Both the position numbers and the translations under genes were made by a program. The notes beneath the pieces are model-generated. The model ran no database searches. It worked only from the letters and a program-made list of their open reading frames with translations, and was not told the origin of the DNA. Source: an uncultured Methanosarcinales archaeon (GTDB lineage Archaea > Halobacteriota > Methanosarcinia > Methanotrichales > Methanotrichaceae). From it: a stretch of 64,000 bases of DNA. Shown in pieces: positions 61,877 to 64,000 of this stretch (the first letter of the stretch is position 1; each line of letters opens with the position of its first letter). Where the stretch lies: assembly GCA_903871465.1 (NCBI GenBank), contig CAIQHB010000056.1:78246-142245 (forward strand). The letters are read 5' to 3'.

Positions 61877-63604
61877 CCCACATTTCGCATTAACGGTTTG
61901 AACACTTCATGATTTCTCTCGACTATTATAGATAGGTTTTTTTAATAGCTCAACCATGAGCTTTTTTGAGGGGAAGTAGCATGGATATCTCGACAGAAGC
62001 TATCGAGCATTTTGGGATAGTAGCAGGAATCTTCGATGAGCTTGGTATAGGTAAGATCATAGATCACGCACTCCCAAAAACCAGACATCATAAAGCCAGT
62101 CATTCTGCAATTATAAAAGCGATGGTTCTGAATGGCCTGGGTTTCAATGAATCTCGTCTCTATTTCTACTCCAATTTTTTCATGGGTCTTCCTACCGAGA
62201 GTTTGTTGGGTGAAGGCATTTCGCCATCTAGCCTGAATGATGACACATTATCGCGAACATTAGATGCAATTTTTGACTATGGTCCAACTGAGCTGTTTAA
62301 CGATCTTGCTCTGCAAGCCATGAACAAAATGACAGAGGAAATGCATCTACTACATGTGGATACGACAAACTTTTCGATGTTTGGAAAGTACGAAGGTGAT
62401 GCTCCAGATGGAACAGATTCAATCGAAATTACTTTTGGCCATGCCAAAGATAACCGAATGGATCTCAAGCGTTTCGTTCTGGGAATGGTCGTGAATCAAC
62501 ATGGAGTTCCTCTTTTTATGCAGTCGTTTTCCGGAAACAAATCGGATAAAAAAAGTTTGCCAGAGAAGATCCAAAGACTGAGAGAGTCCATTTCCTTAGA
62601 TAATTCAAATTATTGGGTCGCAGATAGCGCTATCTATTCTGAAGAAAATCTAAAGCTACTGGGAGAAAATCTGCATTGGATCACTCGTGTTCCTGAAACT
62701 GTAGGGGCAGCAAAGGCTTTGATCTCAGCAGAACTGGAAATGACACATGCAACGGACCCACGCTATGCGTTCCATACTACTTATCTGAATTATGGAGGCA
62801 TTCCTCAGAAAGCTGCCGTTTTCTGGTCTCAGGAGATGCAGGCGCAAAAGGAGAAGACCTTTGATAAGAACCTTCAAAAAAAGATTGATGATGCCCAGAA
62901 GGATCTCAATTCGTTGAAACGTCAACGGTACGCTTGTGAACCCGATGCCATAGCCGCGGCAAAGAAATGGATTTTGGATCATCCTCTTTTCAAGCTTAAA
63001 GACCTGAGGGCCTCGTCTATTTTAGAGCGAGCAGAAAAGAAGAGGGGGAGGCCGAAAAAGGATGAAGCGCGAATTTATCAGTATGCGATTGAAGCTGATA
63101 TCGAAATAGATCAAGAATCTGTAATCCGAGAGCGCCAAAAATTGGGCCGGTTCGTACTCGCGAGCAATGACTTGGATCTAGATTCTGAAACCATGCTGAA
63201 CTATTACAAAGGGCAGCAAGTGGTAGAGAGAGGCTTCCGCTTCTTGAAAGACAAACGTTTCCATGCCTCAGAATTTTTTCTAAAGAAAGAAGAACGTATC
63301 GAAGCTTTGGCAATGATTATGGTCCTTTGCCTATTGATTTATTCGTATGCAGAGTGGAAGCTTCGAAGAAAACTAAAGGAGGCGGGGCAGAGTGTCCCTA
63401 ATCAACTCAAAAAACCGACTCAAAAACCGACCATGAGATGGATATTTCAGATTTTTATGAGAGTAACCTTAATAATAGTAACTGAGGGCCAACATGTGAT
63501 TAGCCGGCAGATAAAGCTGAGCGTGACTCAGGGATTAGTCCTAAAGCTACTCGGGCAGGACTGCAAAAAATATTATGGATTGGAGTGTTAATGCGAAATG
63601 TGGG
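61877..63604 (+). mobile_element. Complete IS1634-type insertion sequence
   Basis: A 1,728-bp element with perfect 18-bp terminal inverted repeats: CCCACATTTCGCATTAAC at 61877-61894 and its complement at 63587-63604. The flanking 5-bp direct repeats GTAAC (61872-61876 and 63605-63609) are the target duplication. It carries one transposase gene, whose stop codon lies inside the right repeat. It sits inside the IS66-type transposase gene. The intact gene and perfect ends suggest recent insertion. Confidence 0.9.
61981..63591 (+). CDS. IS1634-family transposase
   Basis: A 536-residue DDE transposase. The N-terminal region (IAGIFDELGIGKIIDHALP-type segment) matches the DUF4277 start of the family. 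The catalytic residues are likely D in LLHVDTTNFSMF, D in WVADSAIYSEEN and E in VVERGFRFLKDKRF. The ATG at 61981 follows GAGGGG; an upstream TTG at 61966 is unlikely. The gene is complete, with no internal stop, so the element may still be active. Confidence 0.9.
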   Translation: MDISTEAIEHFGIVAGIFDELGIGKIIDHALPKTRHHKASHSAIIKAMVLNGLGFNESRLYFYSNFFMGLPTESLLGEGISPSSLNDDTLSRTLDAIFDYGPTELFNDLALQAMNKMTEEMHLLHVDTTNFSMFGKYEGDAPDGTDSIEITFGHAKDNRMDLKRFVLGMVVNQHGVPLFMQSFSGNKSDKKSLPEKIQRLRESISLDNSNYWVADSAIYSEENLKLLGENLHWITRVPETVGAAKALISAELEMTHATDPRYAFHTTYLNYGGIPQKAAVFWSQEMQAQKEKTFDKNLQKKIDDAQKDLNSLKRQRYACEPDAIAAAKKWILDHPLFKLKDLRASSILERAEKKRGRPKKDEARIYQYAIEADIEIDQESVIRERQKLGRFVLASNDLDLDSETMLNYYKGQQVVERGFRFLKDKRFHASEFFLKKEERIEALAMIMVLCLLIYSYAEWKLRRKLKEAGQSVPNQLKKPTQKPTMRWIFQIFMRVTLIIVTEGQHVISRQIKLSVTQGLVLKLLGQDCKKYYGLEC

Positions 63605-64000
63605 GTAACCATGACCGGCTGAGGATCGGGAATTTCCTCAATGATCTTCGACTCAATGCGAAAAGGAATGCCAAGCTCTGCTCCTCAATCAGGACATCGA
63701 TCTGCTGTGACCTCTACTTGACTATCCGGCGCAGCATAGGGTCGCGTTAAGCCTTTATGTCCTTCCTTTTGACCAGGCTTTCCCTTGTCTTCCTTGTGCT
63801 TTTTACGATTGCGGCCGCCTCTTAAACTTGGTGGAGTATGTGCATTCTCATATCGGGCCAGTCGGGCTTCAAGCTCTCTTATTTTTGCCTTAAGCAGCTC
63901 ATTCTCACGCCTTAATTGTTCATTCTGTTCTCGAAGCTGCTTAATTATCTCTCCTTCGTCCATAATCCCAATTAAAGAATATTGACATTATATTACTTAA

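Larger units (their letters stand above)
60920..63963 (-). pseudogene. IS66-type transposase gene, interrupted and with a nonsense codon
   Basis: The N-terminus starts at 63963 with a coiled coil (MDEGEIIKQLREQNEQLRRE) and a zinc-ribbon beginning (ADRCPD). At 63682-63684 TGA stands where Cys is expected (CPDCGAEL pattern). The frame continues EIPDPQPVMV to 63605, where the IS1634-type element begins. It resumes at 61876 (T-E-Y-K-I-A-H-Y-R-C-P-C-C) and runs to 60920 with the DDE region: YVDETGIHVQG, VCDGWKPYARF and GVEPTNNRAERALRP. Joining the two parts across one copy of the 5-bp target duplication restores the frame exactly. Terminal repeats of the IS66 element itself were not found. Confidence 0.85.

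Noticed and set aside
1-64000. tRNA genes, rRNA genes and CRISPR arrays
   Set aside because: No tRNA T-loop pattern in a plausible cloverleaf, no rRNA sequence and no regularly spaced repeats were seen in reading the intergenic regions.

Overview
The window comes from a methanogenic archaeon, most probably a filamentous aceticlastic Methanothrix (formerly Methanosaeta). Archaeal markers include TBP, transcription factor S, a histone, GatE, aIF2-alpha, Nop10, L44e, S27e, PriS/PriL, GINS, PCNA and Cdc6. A HACN/LeuC-type dehydratase, a TrpB2, a DUF1699 protein and a core-MetE point to Methanosarcinales or relatives. Two genes look like the major sheath protein of Methanothrix. No organism name can be proven from the window alone.

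Layout. 0-6 kb: an AT-rich mre11-like nuclease gene facing a decayed rad50 remnant, a geranylgeranyl reductase, and a Ku plus LigD-type ligase pair (archaeal end joining). 6-12.5 kb: DUF1699, a thrC-metE pair, a CBS/universal-stress/amidohydrolase operon and a riboflavin-pathway reductase. 13-34 kb: a large cell-surface island. It holds two sheath-protein paralogues, three secreted transglutaminase-like enzymes, a TPR protein that shares only their N-terminal module, four secreted proteins sharing an unrecognised C-terminal beta-type domain, a 16-cysteine small protein, a CAP-domain protein, and several decayed copies of the same families. TruA, HACN large subunit, TrpB2 and an NAD-kinase-like gene interrupt it at 17.8-22.7 kb.

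34-56 kb is core housekeeping: TspO, TBP, a cation channel with an unusual selectivity filter, then a long co-directional cluster (nitrilase, priS, GINS, L44e, S27e, aIF2-alpha, nop10, PAC2, pmbA, prs). It is followed by aroC, a MoeA-periplasmic-binding-domain fusion, a priL-pcn operon, tfs, a histone, gatE-cdc6 and pstCA. 56-64 kb is AT-rich and accessory: small winged-helix and membrane proteins, a secreted beta-helix protein, and transposon debris. The debris comprises an IS630 N-terminal fragment, a TnpB C-terminal fragment with its end hairpin, and an IS66 transposase gene cut by a complete IS1634-type element whose 5-bp target duplication can be read exactly.

The best candidates for something undescribed are in the 13-31 kb island. 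(1) Both sheath-protein genes appear to start at a conserved ACG codon behind a perfect Shine-Dalgarno, because no ATG, GTG or TTG can supply their signal peptide. (2) The transglutaminase-like enzymes, the orphan N-module/TPR protein, the new beta-domain proteins and a shared Ser/Gly-rich C-terminal tail look like one kit for building or modifying the sheath or cell envelope. That functional link is inference from co-location and shared modules.
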